A stretch of DNA of 64,000 bases from Desulfotignum sp. (lineage in GTDB: Bacteria; Desulfobacterota; Desulfobacteria; Desulfobacterales; Desulfobacteraceae). Below are positions 36,616-44,806 of the stretch, piece after piece. The position numbers were made by a program, and so were the translations under genes. How positions within the stretch are numbered: position 1 is the first letter of the stretch; each line of letters begins with the position of its first letter. The stretch covers positions 1 through 64,000 of the forward strand of contig JAABSO010000004.1 in the NCBI GenBank assembly GCA_011390335.1, read 5' to 3'. A model generated the notes under the pieces. It was given only the letters and a program-made list of their open reading frames with translations, did no database searches and was not told the origin of the DNA.

Positions 36616-37407
36616 ATGATAACCTGTTATATTGAGGCCATAGGCAGTTTTTTTGTCAGATTTGTTGCATCTGCGGGCCAATTTTTTTTGTTTTTTATGT
36701 CAGGCGTAAAACAGATATTTTCCCTTCCTGTTCAAACTGACAAAATACTGGACCATATCTGGTTTATCGGTGCCAAATCCGTTTTCGTCATCCTGCTCAC
36801 CGGGCTGTTCACCGGGATGGTTCTGGGGCTCCAGGGATATTATACCCTGGTTACATTCGGTTCTGAGGCAGCCCTGGGCACGGCTGTTTCTTTGACCCTG
36901 ATCCGGGAACTGGGACCTGTACTGGGCGCCATCATGATCACTGCCAGGGCAGGTTCAGCCATGGCTGCTGAAATCGGGGTCATGCGCATGTCCGAACAGA
37001 TCGATGCCCTGGTCACCATGCAGATAGATCCTGTGCGCTTTGTGTTTACCCCCAGATTGTTCGCAGCGGTCTTAAGCTTTCCGTTGCTTACCGCGCTCTT
37101 TGACATGGTGGGCATTTTCGGCGGATATCTCTCAGGGTCTCTGCTTCTGGGAATAAATGAAGCCGTATACATGGACAGGGTGATTCACAGTGTGAAAATG
37201 ACCGATATCTGGGGAGGATTTTTCAAATCCATCGTGTTTGCCTTTGTGGTGACCACCATATGCTGCTACCGCGGGTATTATTCCCATGAGAACCGCCAGG
37301 GCGAATTCGGGGCCAAGGGTGTATCCCTGGCAACAACCAATGCCGTGGTACAATCTTGTGTCTGTGTCCTGATCTGTGATTATGTCATTACCTCTTTTCT
37401 GGTGTAA
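36616..37407 (+). CDS. mlaE: MlaE-type ABC transporter permease
   Basis: The 263-residue protein is the membrane component of the Mla phospholipid transporter. It begins with an amphipathic IEAIGSFFVRFVASAGQF segment typical of MlaE, then TGLFTGMVLGLQGYYTL, the conserved RELGPVLGAIMITARAGSAM and AEIGVMRMSEQIDALVTM. The start is set at ATG 36616, because sequence upstream has no homology and lies opposite the RHH-like gene. It is 3 bp before mlaF. Confidence 0.93.
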   Translation: MITCYIEAIGSFFVRFVASAGQFFLFFMSGVKQIFSLPVQTDKILDHIWFIGAKSVFVILLTGLFTGMVLGLQGYYTLVTFGSEAALGTAVSLTLIRELGPVLGAIMITARAGSAMAAEIGVMRMSEQIDALVTMQIDPVRFVFTPRLFAAVLSFPLLTALFDMVGIFGGYLSGSLLLGINEAVYMDRVIHSVKMTDIWGGFFKSIVFAFVVTTICCYRGYYSHENRQGEFGAKGVSLATTNAVVQSCVCVLICDYVITSFLV

Positions 37408-37410
37408 CCC

Positions 37411-38163
37411 ATGACAACCCCTTTTATCCAGTTTAAAAACATAAAAAAACAATTTGGTGCCCTGGAGGTGCTCAAGGGGGTAAACCTGTCCATAGCCAAA
37501 GGGCAGGTTACCGTGGTTATCGGTAAAAGCGGAACAGGCAAATCAGTATTGCTCAAGCATATAGTGGGGCTGATCCACCAGGATTCCGGCCAGCTGCTGA
37601 TCCAGGGTGAGCCTTTGGACGGGCTGTCCAAAGAAAAATCTTGCCGGTTCAAAAACAAAACAAGCTATATGTTCCAGGACAATGCCCTGTTTGACTTTCT
37701 GACCGTCTATGACAACATTGCACTGCCTTTGAAGGAGACATCAAAAATCGCAGATGCCGCATTGCAGCAAAAGGTGCATGCCCGCATGAAACAGCTGGGC
37801 ATTGACGGCATTGACAACAAATACCCCTCGGAGCTGTCCGGGGGGATGCGCAAGCGGGTGGCCCTGGCACGGGCCCTTGTGACAGATCCGGAGGTGATAC
37901 TGTTTGATGAGCCCACCACAGGCCTGGATCCCATACGCAAAAAAAATGTACACACCATGATAAAAGCGTACCAGAAACAATTTGGATTTACTGCTGTGAT
38001 AGTGAGCCATGATATCCCCCAGATTTTTGATCTGGCCCAGCACATTGCCCTGCTGGATGAGGGCATCATCCTTTTTGAAGGCTCTGGTCAGGACATACTG
38101 CACTCAAAGATCCCTGGGGTGCAGGCCTTTATACAGGGAAAAAGCAGCATGGAGCATGAATGA
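37411..38163 (+). CDS. mlaF: MlaF-type ABC transporter ATPase
   Basis: This 250-residue ATPase energises the Mla complex. It has Walker A (VIGKSGTGKSVLLKHI, residues ~35-50), the Q loop (YMFQDNALF), the ABC signature LSGGMRKRVALARAL, and Walker B (PEVILFDEPTTGLDP) followed by the switch His (SHDIP). The subfamily features IQFKNIKKQFG and LVTDPEVILF fit MlaF. No MlaB (STAS) gene is next to it. Confidence 0.95.
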   Translation: MTTPFIQFKNIKKQFGALEVLKGVNLSIAKGQVTVVIGKSGTGKSVLLKHIVGLIHQDSGQLLIQGEPLDGLSKEKSCRFKNKTSYMFQDNALFDFLTVYDNIALPLKETSKIADAALQQKVHARMKQLGIDGIDNKYPSELSGGMRKRVALARALVTDPEVILFDEPTTGLDPIRKKNVHTMIKAYQKQFGFTAVIVSHDIPQIFDLAQHIALLDEGIILFEGSGQDILHSKIPGVQAFIQGKSSMEHE

Positions 38164-38266
38164 TCCACACACCACAAACAGGGTCAAAAGGCCAAAAAAA
38201 CTTGCAGGATTTGCAGCGTTGGGCAAAAATGTATTATTTTTACGCACATTCTGAGGACCATATTGT

Positions 38267-38719
38267 ATGAATGAGAAAAAACGCAATTTCTATGTGGGTA
38301 TCTTTGTCATTATCGGTATACTCTGCGGAGGGTACCTGATCATTGTAATGGGAGATCTATCGGTTTTTTTCAAAGACCGGTATACGGTGCATGGATATTT
38401 TTCCTCTGCATCGGGCCTCAAAAAAAGCGCCGTGGTGGAACTTGCCGGTGTGAAAATCGGCCATGTGTCCGCCATCAGTATAGACACACAATTTCTGGTG
38501 GCCAGAGTGGCACTGGATATTGACCGGAAGATTGCCATATCCGAGGACAGCATTGCATCAATTAAAACCTCGGGGATAATCGGTGAAAAATATATTGAAA
38601 TTTTGCCCGGTGGATCAGATACAATGCTGGCCCACGGAGATGAAATTGAAAATACGGAATCATCTCTGGATATTGAATCGTTGATCAGAAAATTCATCTT
38701 CAGTGACAATGCCTTGTGA
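38267..38719 (+). CDS. mlaD: MlaD-type MCE-domain lipid-binding protein
   Basis: The 150-residue protein has one N-terminal membrane helix (VGIFVIIGILCGGYLIIV) and a single MCE domain (residues ~38-115), with SASGLKKSAVVELAGVKIG and KTSGIIGEKYIEILPGG. It forms the periplasmic hexamer through which lipids pass. It lies 103 bp after mlaF, a wider gap than elsewhere in the operon; that gap contains no gene. Confidence 0.94.
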   Translation: MNEKKRNFYVGIFVIIGILCGGYLIIVMGDLSVFFKDRYTVHGYFSSASGLKKSAVVELAGVKIGHVSAISIDTQFLVARVALDIDRKIAISEDSIASIKTSGIIGEKYIEILPGGSDTMLAHGDEIENTESSLDIESLIRKFIFSDNAL

Positions 38720-38773
38720 GATCATCAGGGAACAGGCTGATTCTTAAAACTTTATACAAGGATGTATAACAAT

Positions 38774-39577
38774 ATGAAAAAAGCATGTCAGTTTCTGTGT
38801 ATCATTGGTGTGTTGTTTTTTACAGGTACTGTCTCCATTGTATGGGCAGATGACCCTGTTTTGGGATACCAAACCGCATCACAGCAGGAAAATATGGATG
38901 CGGTTTCAGGGGATGATAACGGTTTTGATGATGATCTGTTTGATGCATTTGAAGATGATGCACAGGATGCTTCCCAGGTGGCTGATCCCATTTATTATTT
39001 TAATTATGCCATGTATACGGTGAATGACAGGCTGTATTTTTATGTACTCAAGCCGCTTGCCAAAGGATATAAGGCAGTTGTGCCGACACCGGCCAGAAGG
39101 GGCTTCGGAAATTTTTTCCACAACCTGCTGTTTCCTGTCAGGTTTGTCAATAACCTGCTCCAGGGCAAACTGCGCCAGGCATCGGATGAAATCGGCATAT
39201 TTCTTGTAAATACAACCGCCGGCGTGCTGGGGTTCAACCAGGTGGCCCAGAAACACCTGGATATGCACACAAAAACAGAAGACTTAGGACAGACCCTGGG
39301 AACCTATCACATCACAGAAGGGTTTTATCTGGTACTGCCGATCTTCGGGCCTTCCACCTTACGGGACACAGTGGGCAGGGCAGGGGATTACTTTATCACT
39401 CCCCTCAGCTATGCAGAGCCCTGGGAGCTTAAATGGGGGCTTGGCATACTTGATACCGTGAACAAGACATCCTTCCGCATCGGTGACTATGAGGACCTGA
39501 AAGCGGCATCTCTTGATCCATATACCGCCATCAAAAATGCCTATATCCAGAACAGAAGATCACAGGTCAATAAGTGA
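38774..39577 (+). CDS. mlaA: MlaA/VacJ family protein without lipobox
   Basis: The 267-residue protein has the MlaA core: IYYFNYAMYTVNDRLYFYVL, the RRGFGNFFHNLLFPVRFVN segment, LGQTLGTYHI, and LPIFGPSTLRDTVGRAGDYF. MlaA extracts phospholipids from the outer leaflet of the outer membrane. ATG 38774 is preferred because AAGGA lies 11 bp upstream. The signal peptide ends around SIVWADDP, and no Cys stands in a lipobox, so this copy appears non-lipidated. The family is otherwise intact. It overlaps the convergent hydrolase gene by 11 bp. Confidence 0.92.
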   Translation: MKKACQFLCIIGVLFFTGTVSIVWADDPVLGYQTASQQENMDAVSGDDNGFDDDLFDAFEDDAQDASQVADPIYYFNYAMYTVNDRLYFYVLKPLAKGYKAVVPTPARRGFGNFFHNLLFPVRFVNNLLQGKLRQASDEIGIFLVNTTAGVLGFNQVAQKHLDMHTKTEDLGQTLGTYHITEGFYLVLPIFGPSTLRDTVGRAGDYFITPLSYAEPWELKWGLGILDTVNKTSFRIGDYEDLKAASLDPYTAIKNAYIQNRRSQVNK

Positions 39578-40385
39578 CCGGGAACAGATCGTTGCGGCGG
39601 GAAGGCAGAAAATAGCGCATCCTGTGGGATCTGACATGGTGTAGCTGTGCCGGATCCAGATCCACAACATGCAGATGGTTTTTTTGGGCCATGGACTTGG
39701 AAACAAGATTTCCGTCAGGACCGATAACCAGAGACAGCCCGGGGAAATGCAATCCTGCACCATTGTCTCCGGCCTGGTTCACCGCAGCGATAAAAACCCC
39801 GTTGTCAAAAGCCCGGGCCGGCAGATGCCGCATCCAGGACCTGTGTTTTTCCAGGGGCGTTCCTCTGGGCGATGCATGGGGCAGGACAATAAGGTCTGCA
39901 CCCTGGATGGCCATGGCTGTGGATAATTCCGGAAAATGCGCATCATAGCATAACTGGATGCCGAATGTGATGCCGGCATGTGCAAACACCGGAATTTTGC
40001 ATCCAGGGGTAAAAATCTCCTGTTCACTGGGGGGGATATGCAGTTTTCGGTATTTGCCATGGGGCGTGCCGGGAATAAACACCAGATGGGATGCAAAGGT
40101 CTTTTTGGCGGCATCCTCTTTTTCAGCCAGTCCTGTAAGGATTGCCAGATTCAGCTGATCTGACATATCTTGAAATCTTTTGATCAGAAGGGTATCAACG
40201 GCCCTGGCATAATCTGCAATCTTTCGGTCGGTGGCATAACCGGTGAGGTTCATCTCCGGAAGCACCACCATGTCAGCTTTTTTTTTGGCAGCTTTCCGAA
40301 TGAGACCAAGGCAGTTGTCCAAATTTTTATCCCAACTGCCCACCCGGCACGTGATGGCCCCAAGACAGATTCTCACCGGCTTCAC
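39567..40385 (-). CDS. Carbon-nitrogen hydrolase (nitrilase superfamily)
   Basis: The 272-residue protein has the Glu-Lys-Cys triad of nitrilase-like amidases: Glu in MVVLPEMNLTGY, Lys in GKYRKLHIPPSE and Cys in GIQLCYDAHFPE. The first residues (VRICLGAITCRVGSWDKN) match the family start. It could hydrolyse an amide or carbamoyl compound such as deaminated glutathione or an omega-amide, but the substrate cannot be told. It overlaps the Ahb-like gene upstream by 4 bp. Confidence 0.88.
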   Translation of the reverse strand: MKPVRICLGAITCRVGSWDKNLDNCLGLIRKAAKKKADMVVLPEMNLTGYATDRKIADYARAVDTLLIKRFQDMSDQLNLAILTGLAEKEDAAKKTFASHLVFIPGTPHGKYRKLHIPPSEQEIFTPGCKIPVFAHAGITFGIQLCYDAHFPELSTAMAIQGADLIVLPHASPRGTPLEKHRSWMRHLPARAFDNGVFIAAVNQAGDNGAGLHFPGLSLVIGPDGNLVSKSMAQKNHLHVVDLDPAQLHHVRSHRMRYFLPSRRNDLFPVTY

Positions 40386-40837
40386 AGCTTGAAATTGGCA
40401 GAAATTTTAAAGACCCGGGTGGCCGGCAGATTCAGTATGGGATGGACCCCGGTTTTTCGGGATATCTCATCAAGACGGGTCTGGATCAGTTCCCGGGACG
40501 GGGCGATAAAGGTAAACCAGATGTTGAAGGCATGTTCCCGCATGTAATTGTGGGTAACCCCGGGGTATGCATTGACAGTGTGTGTAAAGAGATCAATTTT
40601 TTCATCTGCAACCTTTGCCGCGCACAGGGTGGAAAAATATCCGAGCCGGTCCGGGCTGAAATTGCCGCCGATACGCCGGATAAGAGATTTTTCCTTCATC
40701 AGGCGTATCCGGTCCATGAGCCCTTCTTCTGTTAATCCCAGCTGTTGGGCCAGCACCCTGTAAGGCCTGGCATCAATGGGAAAATCAAGCTGAATCGTGT
40801 TGAGAATGGCTTTGTTGGTGTCATCAATAGCGGTCAT
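40382..40837 (-). CDS. Siroheme decarboxylase subunit-like (AhbA/AhbB), Lrp/AsnC fold
   Basis: The 151-residue protein has an Lrp/AsnC-type winged helix (LAQQLGLTEEGLMDRIRLMK, residues ~30-50) and a ligand domain with HNYMREHAFNIWFTFIAPS, the motif of the siroheme decarboxylase subunits AhbA/AhbB (NirDLHG family). These convert siroheme to didecarboxysiroheme in the alternative heme pathway of sulfate reducers. ATG 40837 is chosen because the conserved part begins there. Only one subunit is present here. It lies downstream of dsrC beyond a terminator. Confidence 0.82.
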   Translation of the reverse strand: MTAIDDTNKAILNTIQLDFPIDARPYRVLAQQLGLTEEGLMDRIRLMKEKSLIRRIGGNFSPDRLGYFSTLCAAKVADEKIDLFTHTVNAYPGVTHNYMREHAFNIWFTFIAPSRELIQTRLDEISRKTGVHPILNLPATRVFKISANFKL

Positions 40838-40884
40838 TGGGTCTCTTTTCAAAAAACGGAACAGGCGTAAAAGATGCATGAAAC

Positions 40885-40920
40885 AAAAAAAGGCCCTGTT
40901 TCATGCAAAACAGGGCCTTT
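40885..40920 (-). terminator. Terminator of dsrC
   Basis: On the minus strand AAGGCCCTGTTTT pairs with AAACAGGGCCTT and is followed by a T run, 35 bp after the dsrC stop. Confidence 0.85.
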
Positions 40921-40955
40921 CCAAACAAATCAAAACCAATCAGAAATGGTGTGAA

Positions 40956-41273
40956 TTACACACATCCGGTCGGCTTGGGAAGACCGGCCATTTTACAGGC
41001 GCCTTTACCCGGGCCTGAGGGGAACAGTTCATAGATGTGTTTGAGTTTGAATTTGGTGAGTTTGGAAAGTACCCGCACCATCGGGGCAATACCGTTTTTC
41101 TCATAATAGTCCTGGAGCACTTTCACCAGCTGCCAGTGCTCGTCAGTCATCTCTTCAATTCCTTCCTGTGTCTTGACATAATCCACCCACTCTTCTGAGT
41201 AAGAATTGTAATCAAGAAGGAATCCATCTTCATCTATTTCAAATGTTTTCCCGTTGAATTCTACTGATGCCAT
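40956..41273 (-). CDS. dsrC: DsrC, dissimilatory sulfite reductase partner protein
   Basis: DsrC carries sulfite-derived sulfur from DsrAB as a trisulfide. ATG 41273 follows AGGAGG and gives the classical 105-residue protein starting MASVEFNGKTFEIDEDGFL. Both functional cysteines of the flexible C-terminal arm are present in KGACKMAGLPKPTGCV, ten residues apart, the last one penultimate. It has its own promoter, separated by 173 bp from flxA. Closeness to the Hdr/Flx operon suggests that the operon feeds electrons to, or takes them from, DsrC. Confidence 0.96.
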   Translation of the reverse strand: MASVEFNGKTFEIDEDGFLLDYNSYSEEWVDYVKTQEGIEEMTDEHWQLVKVLQDYYEKNGIAPMVRVLSKLTKFKLKHIYELFPSGPGKGACKMAGLPKPTGCV

Positions 41274-41367
41274 GTAAACTTTCCTCCTGTAAAAAATAAT
41301 TTTTATTACTATCGTTTTTAAGACATACTGTCTTGGCTTCATGGTCTGCAACAATAATTGACCACTA

Positions 41368-41396
41368 ACCTTATCTTAGCAACCCTGGCTTGTCAA
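41368..41396 (-). promoter_or_regulatory. Sigma-70-type promoter of dsrC
   Basis: On the minus strand TTGACA (41396-41391) is separated by 17 bp from TAAGGT (41373-41368). The -10 match is weak, but the placement about 95 bp before the ATG is suitable. Confidence 0.5.
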
Positions 41397-41446
41397 CAAA
41401 GAATCATGCCTGATTGCAAAAAAACAGCCTTTCCCGTGCAAAAAAT

Positions 41447-42292
41447 TTAATACTCTTTGGGTGTCTGGTTTATCTGCTCAAGGGTAAAAACCGGTCCGTC
41501 TTTGCACACCAGTTCCTTTCCGATATTACACCGGCCGCACATGCCGATACCGCACTTCATTCTGTTCTCCAGGGACATGATGATCTGGTGTTCCTGGTAT
41601 CCCAGTTTTGTCAGTGCCGGCTGGGTAAATTTGATCATGATGGGCGGTCCGCACACAATGGCATAGGTATCCTCGTCCGCTACAGGGGCATTGTTTTCCA
41701 CCACCTGGGGTACGAATCCTTTATGGTATTTCCATTCAGGGTCATCCGTACCGTCCACCGTGATATGCATATTGATATCATCGCGTTTTTCCCAGTCAAA
41801 CAGCTCTTCTCTGTACAGCAGCATACCGGGTGATCTGGCACCGTACACCACGTCTATGTTTTTGAACCTGGACCGGTTTGCTGGATCCAGCATGTAGACA
41901 ATGGACGATCGCAGGGTGGTAAAAGCAAATCCGCCGCCGATGATGACCACATTCTTGTTTTCCAGTTTTTCCCAGGGGTACCAGTTGCCCAGCGGTCCTC
42001 TGATTCCCATGATATCTCCCTTTTTCATGTTGTGAAGATGGGAGGTGACCACACCGGTTCTGAAAACGGTGAATTTAACAAAACCTTTTTCCACCGGTGA
42101 TGAGGCAATGCCGATGGGAATTTCCCCCACACCCGGTATGGACAGTTCAGCAAACTGGCCGGCCTTGTAGGCGAACTTTTCTTCATCTTCCGGATTTTGA
42201 AAAACAAAGGTAAATGTTTTCAGGGACTTGTCTTCCGTTGCCACTTCGATATCATCAATGCGAACCGGATACGGCACATAAGGGTTTTCCAT
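41447..42292 (-). CDS. flxA: FAD/NAD(P)-binding oxidoreductase subunit FlxA-like
   Basis: The 281-residue protein has a ferredoxin-NADP reductase fold. FAD contacts are at FAYKAGQFAELSIP and SSPVEKGFVKFTVF, and the NAD(P)-binding part is VVIIGGGFAFTTLRS. A C-terminal Cys cluster for a [2Fe-2S] centre reads KCGIGMCGRCNIG. It corresponds to FlxA of the HdrABC-FlxABCD complexes, where it takes electrons from NADH. It is the last gene of the operon before dsrC. Similar subunits also occur in sulfhydrogenases, but the neighbours favour Flx. Confidence 0.85.
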   Translation of the reverse strand: MENPYVPYPVRIDDIEVATEDKSLKTFTFVFQNPEDEEKFAYKAGQFAELSIPGVGEIPIGIASSPVEKGFVKFTVFRTGVVTSHLHNMKKGDIMGIRGPLGNWYPWEKLENKNVVIIGGGFAFTTLRSSIVYMLDPANRSRFKNIDVVYGARSPGMLLYREELFDWEKRDDINMHITVDGTDDPEWKYHKGFVPQVVENNAPVADEDTYAIVCGPPIMIKFTQPALTKLGYQEHQIIMSLENRMKCGIGMCGRCNIGKELVCKDGPVFTLEQINQTPKEY

Positions 42293-42317
42293 ATCATTTC
42301 TCCTTGGTGTTCGCTAT

Positions 42318-43373
42318 TTACTTGCTCTCATGGTTATTCATAATTGTGCACACTTCCCTGATGTCGATATTCACCGGACAGCTGGCAACGCACCTGCCGC
42401 ATCCCACACACATGATGCCCTGGTCATATTTGTCCACAAAATATTTCAATTTGTGCATGAACCGCTGCCTGACCCTTTGCACCTTGGATTCTCTGGGGTT
42501 GTGGCCGGATGCATGGTGGGTGAACAACGGCGACATGCAGGAATCCCAGTTTCGAAACCTTACTGCTGTCTTGTGTTTGGTTTCATCCTGGATATCAAAA
42601 CACCAGCAGGTAGGGCACACATAGGTGCAGGTGCCGCAGTTGATGCAGGAAAATGCCACATCGTCCCAGAAAGGGGCTTCATGCAGATCCAGAATGGATT
42701 TTTCAGAAAGCTGGTCAGTGTCAACAGAGGCGGTAATATTTTTTTCCGCCTCTTTTCTGAGAATATCAAACAGGGCCTGGCTTTCTGCCGCATCCGCCGT
42801 GGTGTCAAAACCGCAGGCCCCAGCCCAGGTTTCGCCTTTTTCGGTGAGGATCTTGGCCAGGTATCTGTCATCCAGATCCGCCATCAGGACATCCAGTCCT
42901 TCTTCACTGAAAGGTCCGCATCCGGTGGATGTGGAAAAATCACAGGGACCGGGACGGTTCACCCCCAGCCCAACAAAGGTGGTGGCTGCATAAGCATCAC
43001 ACCAGTAAGGATCCTGATAATCCGGGTTGTCAAAATTTAACTTGACCAGAAGGATGGCCCTGGCATCATAGGGCCTGATCCCCAGAACTACCCGGAGGGT
43101 ATCGTCTTTTTCCACCGGTTTCATGATGTGGTGGTCTTCTCTGGATGCATCCAGAGTTGCTGTCAGCATTTTTTCGGTCTGGGGAAACAGCACAGACTTG
43201 GGAGACATGACCGTAACACCGGCATCCATCAGGGGATAGAGATCCGGTGTCAGCGGTTTTATCTGGCAGCCGTTTTCGTCCTGGACAGGACCGAAAACCC
43301 GATAAGTTTTTCTGGATCTGTCAATACCGCCGGCCCAGTCCTTTTTATCAATTGTAATGAAATTCATATGCAT
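42318..43373 (-). CDS. flxB: 4Fe-4S dicluster protein FlxB-like (AsrA-related)
   Basis: The 351-residue protein has two ferredoxin-type Cys groups near the C-terminus (CINCGTCTYVCPTCWC and CVGCGRCVASCP) and a large N-terminal domain with VVLGIRPYDARAILLV, as in anaerobic sulfite reductase subunit A and hydrogenase beta-type subunits. In Flx complexes it links FlxA to the Hdr part. It lies 25 bp upstream of flxA and 11 bp downstream of flxC, so all three belong to one transcript. Confidence 0.85.
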   Translation of the reverse strand: MHMNFITIDKKDWAGGIDRSRKTYRVFGPVQDENGCQIKPLTPDLYPLMDAGVTVMSPKSVLFPQTEKMLTATLDASREDHHIMKPVEKDDTLRVVLGIRPYDARAILLVKLNFDNPDYQDPYWCDAYAATTFVGLGVNRPGPCDFSTSTGCGPFSEEGLDVLMADLDDRYLAKILTEKGETWAGACGFDTTADAAESQALFDILRKEAEKNITASVDTDQLSEKSILDLHEAPFWDDVAFSCINCGTCTYVCPTCWCFDIQDETKHKTAVRFRNWDSCMSPLFTHHASGHNPRESKVQRVRQRFMHKLKYFVDKYDQGIMCVGCGRCVASCPVNIDIREVCTIMNNHESK

Positions 43374-43384
43374 AGCCTTTTTGG

Positions 43385-44341
43385 TTACTTGATAAAATCA
43401 TCGGGATCATCCGGACTGTACACATCCAGAGGCGGACGCTTTTCCATATCCAGGCCCGCTTCCCAGCCAAAGAGTTCCAGAGCGTCTTTATTGAGCTTCC
43501 GGGTGAAATCCCTGACATTGATTCCCATGGGACAGGCTTCCACACAGGCACCGCAGTCCGTACACCTGCCGGCACAGTGAAAGGCCCGCAGAAAATGGAA
43601 TGTATTGATATCAGTCTTGTCCTGGCCCTTGCCCACCCACTGGGGGGAAGACTCATCCACAAAACAGGTGGGGCAGTAACACAGGGGACAGGCATTTCTG
43701 CATGCATAGCACCGGATGCAGTTTTTGGTCAATTCCTGAAAATGGGCCCACCTGGCTTCCGGATCCATGGCCGCGATTTGGTCCACATCGGCAAAGGGCT
43801 GGTCAAGGGACTGTTCTGCAACCGGTTCAGCCGCCATGACGTCAAACACCACCGGGTTGCGGTGGGTGCACATCCTGCAGTTATGCCGCAGCATATCTTT
43901 TTTGGAAACAACCTCTTTTTTTTGGGCCGATACAATGGTAAGGGTGTCACCCTCTTCAATGAAATCGGTAATTTCATCTTCAAAAAGGGCGGCAATTTTT
44001 CTTTTATCCACCATGCCGGTGCAGGGGACCCCGATGATGTACAACCGGTCCCGGGACACCTGGTTTTCCACCATATGGGTGACCAGATTCCGGGAATCGC
44101 AACCTTTTGCCGTCACGGCAATTTTACCCTCTTTTGGTAATGCGTCTGACACATAATTGGCCAGGTTAAGACCGCAGGTTGCATTGAAAACCAGTTTTTC
44201 CACATCATCTTTGGATGTGACGGCGATTGGACGGGAGGCCATGGGAATGGAACCCTCGGCAAACCCGATCACTTTTTGTACTTCCCCTTTGGCAAGCAGG
44301 TCTGCACAAATCGCCCTTATTTTTTCTATACAGGTATCCAT
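43385..44341 (-). CDS. flxC: Iron-sulfur protein FlxC-like
   Basis: The 318-residue protein starts at ATG 44341 (MDTCIEKIRAICADLLAKGE), which follows AGAGG. It shows a Cys-rich middle (CRMCTHRNP), CIRCYACRNACPLCYCPTC and CTDCGACVEACPMG, giving at least two [4Fe-4S] sites, and an N-terminal domain related to the beta subunit of coenzyme F420 hydrogenases (AVTAKGCDSRNLV). It matches FlxC. It begins 10 bp after the flxD stop. Confidence 0.83.
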   Translation of the reverse strand: MDTCIEKIRAICADLLAKGEVQKVIGFAEGSIPMASRPIAVTSKDDVEKLVFNATCGLNLANYVSDALPKEGKIAVTAKGCDSRNLVTHMVENQVSRDRLYIIGVPCTGMVDKRKIAALFEDEITDFIEEGDTLTIVSAQKKEVVSKKDMLRHNCRMCTHRNPVVFDVMAAEPVAEQSLDQPFADVDQIAAMDPEARWAHFQELTKNCIRCYACRNACPLCYCPTCFVDESSPQWVGKGQDKTDINTFHFLRAFHCAGRCTDCGACVEACPMGINVRDFTRKLNKDALELFGWEAGLDMEKRPPLDVYSPDDPDDFIK

Positions 44342-44351
44342 GATATAACCT

Positions 44352-44777
44352 CTATTTGGTATATTCCTTTGCAAATTTTTTATCGGTATCCAGGGCCCTT
44401 ACTTTGTCGGATATCTCTTTGACCACATCCACAAACTTGGTGGCTTCGGCAGAGGAGATCCAGGAAAAATGCAGCCGGTCCCTTTCAACACCCACATGTT
44501 CCAGAAGGTTGCCCATCATCGCAAATTTTCGTCTCGCATAGTAATTACCGTCCAGGTAATGGCATTCGCCGGGATGTCAGCCGGACACCCATACGGCATC
44601 AGCTCCCTCCCGGAAAGCGGACAAAATGAATTTGGGGCTCATGCGGCCGGAGCAGGGGATCCGGATCACCCGGATGTCTGCCGGGTATTCCATCCGGCTC
44701 ACCCCTGCCAGGTCTGCTGCGCCATAGGAACACCAGTTGCACAGAAAACTTACAATTTTTATATTATCATCAGCCAT
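44352..44777 (-). CDS. flxD: FlxD/MvhD-type selenoprotein
   Basis: MvhD-like subunits hand electrons between a hydrogenase or Flx module and HdrA through a [2Fe-2S] cluster. Reading from ATG 44777, an in-frame TGA at 44579-44577 interrupts the protein at residue 67 inside VSG-U-HPGECHY, where relatives have Cys or Sec. Translating TGA as selenocysteine yields a complete 141-residue protein ending ...KFAKEYTK at 44352. The first part ([27 protein letters not shown]) is typical. A hairpin just downstream of the TGA fits a bacterial SECIS. Confidence 0.9.
44544..44560 (-). promoter_or_regulatory. SECIS-like hairpin in flxD
   Basis: On the minus strand ATTACC and GGTAAT form a perfect 6-bp stem around TGGAC, beginning 17 nt after the Sec TGA. 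The loop G pair lies at positions 27-28 counted from the T of the TGA. Confidence 0.65.
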
Positions 44778-44806
44778 TAATTATATCTCCTTATAGCTTT
44801 TTTCAT

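Noticed and set aside
44577..44579. A truncated MvhD-type gene
   Set aside because: After the TGA the same frame continues with HPGECHY, the family motif, so this is a Sec codon and not a truncation.
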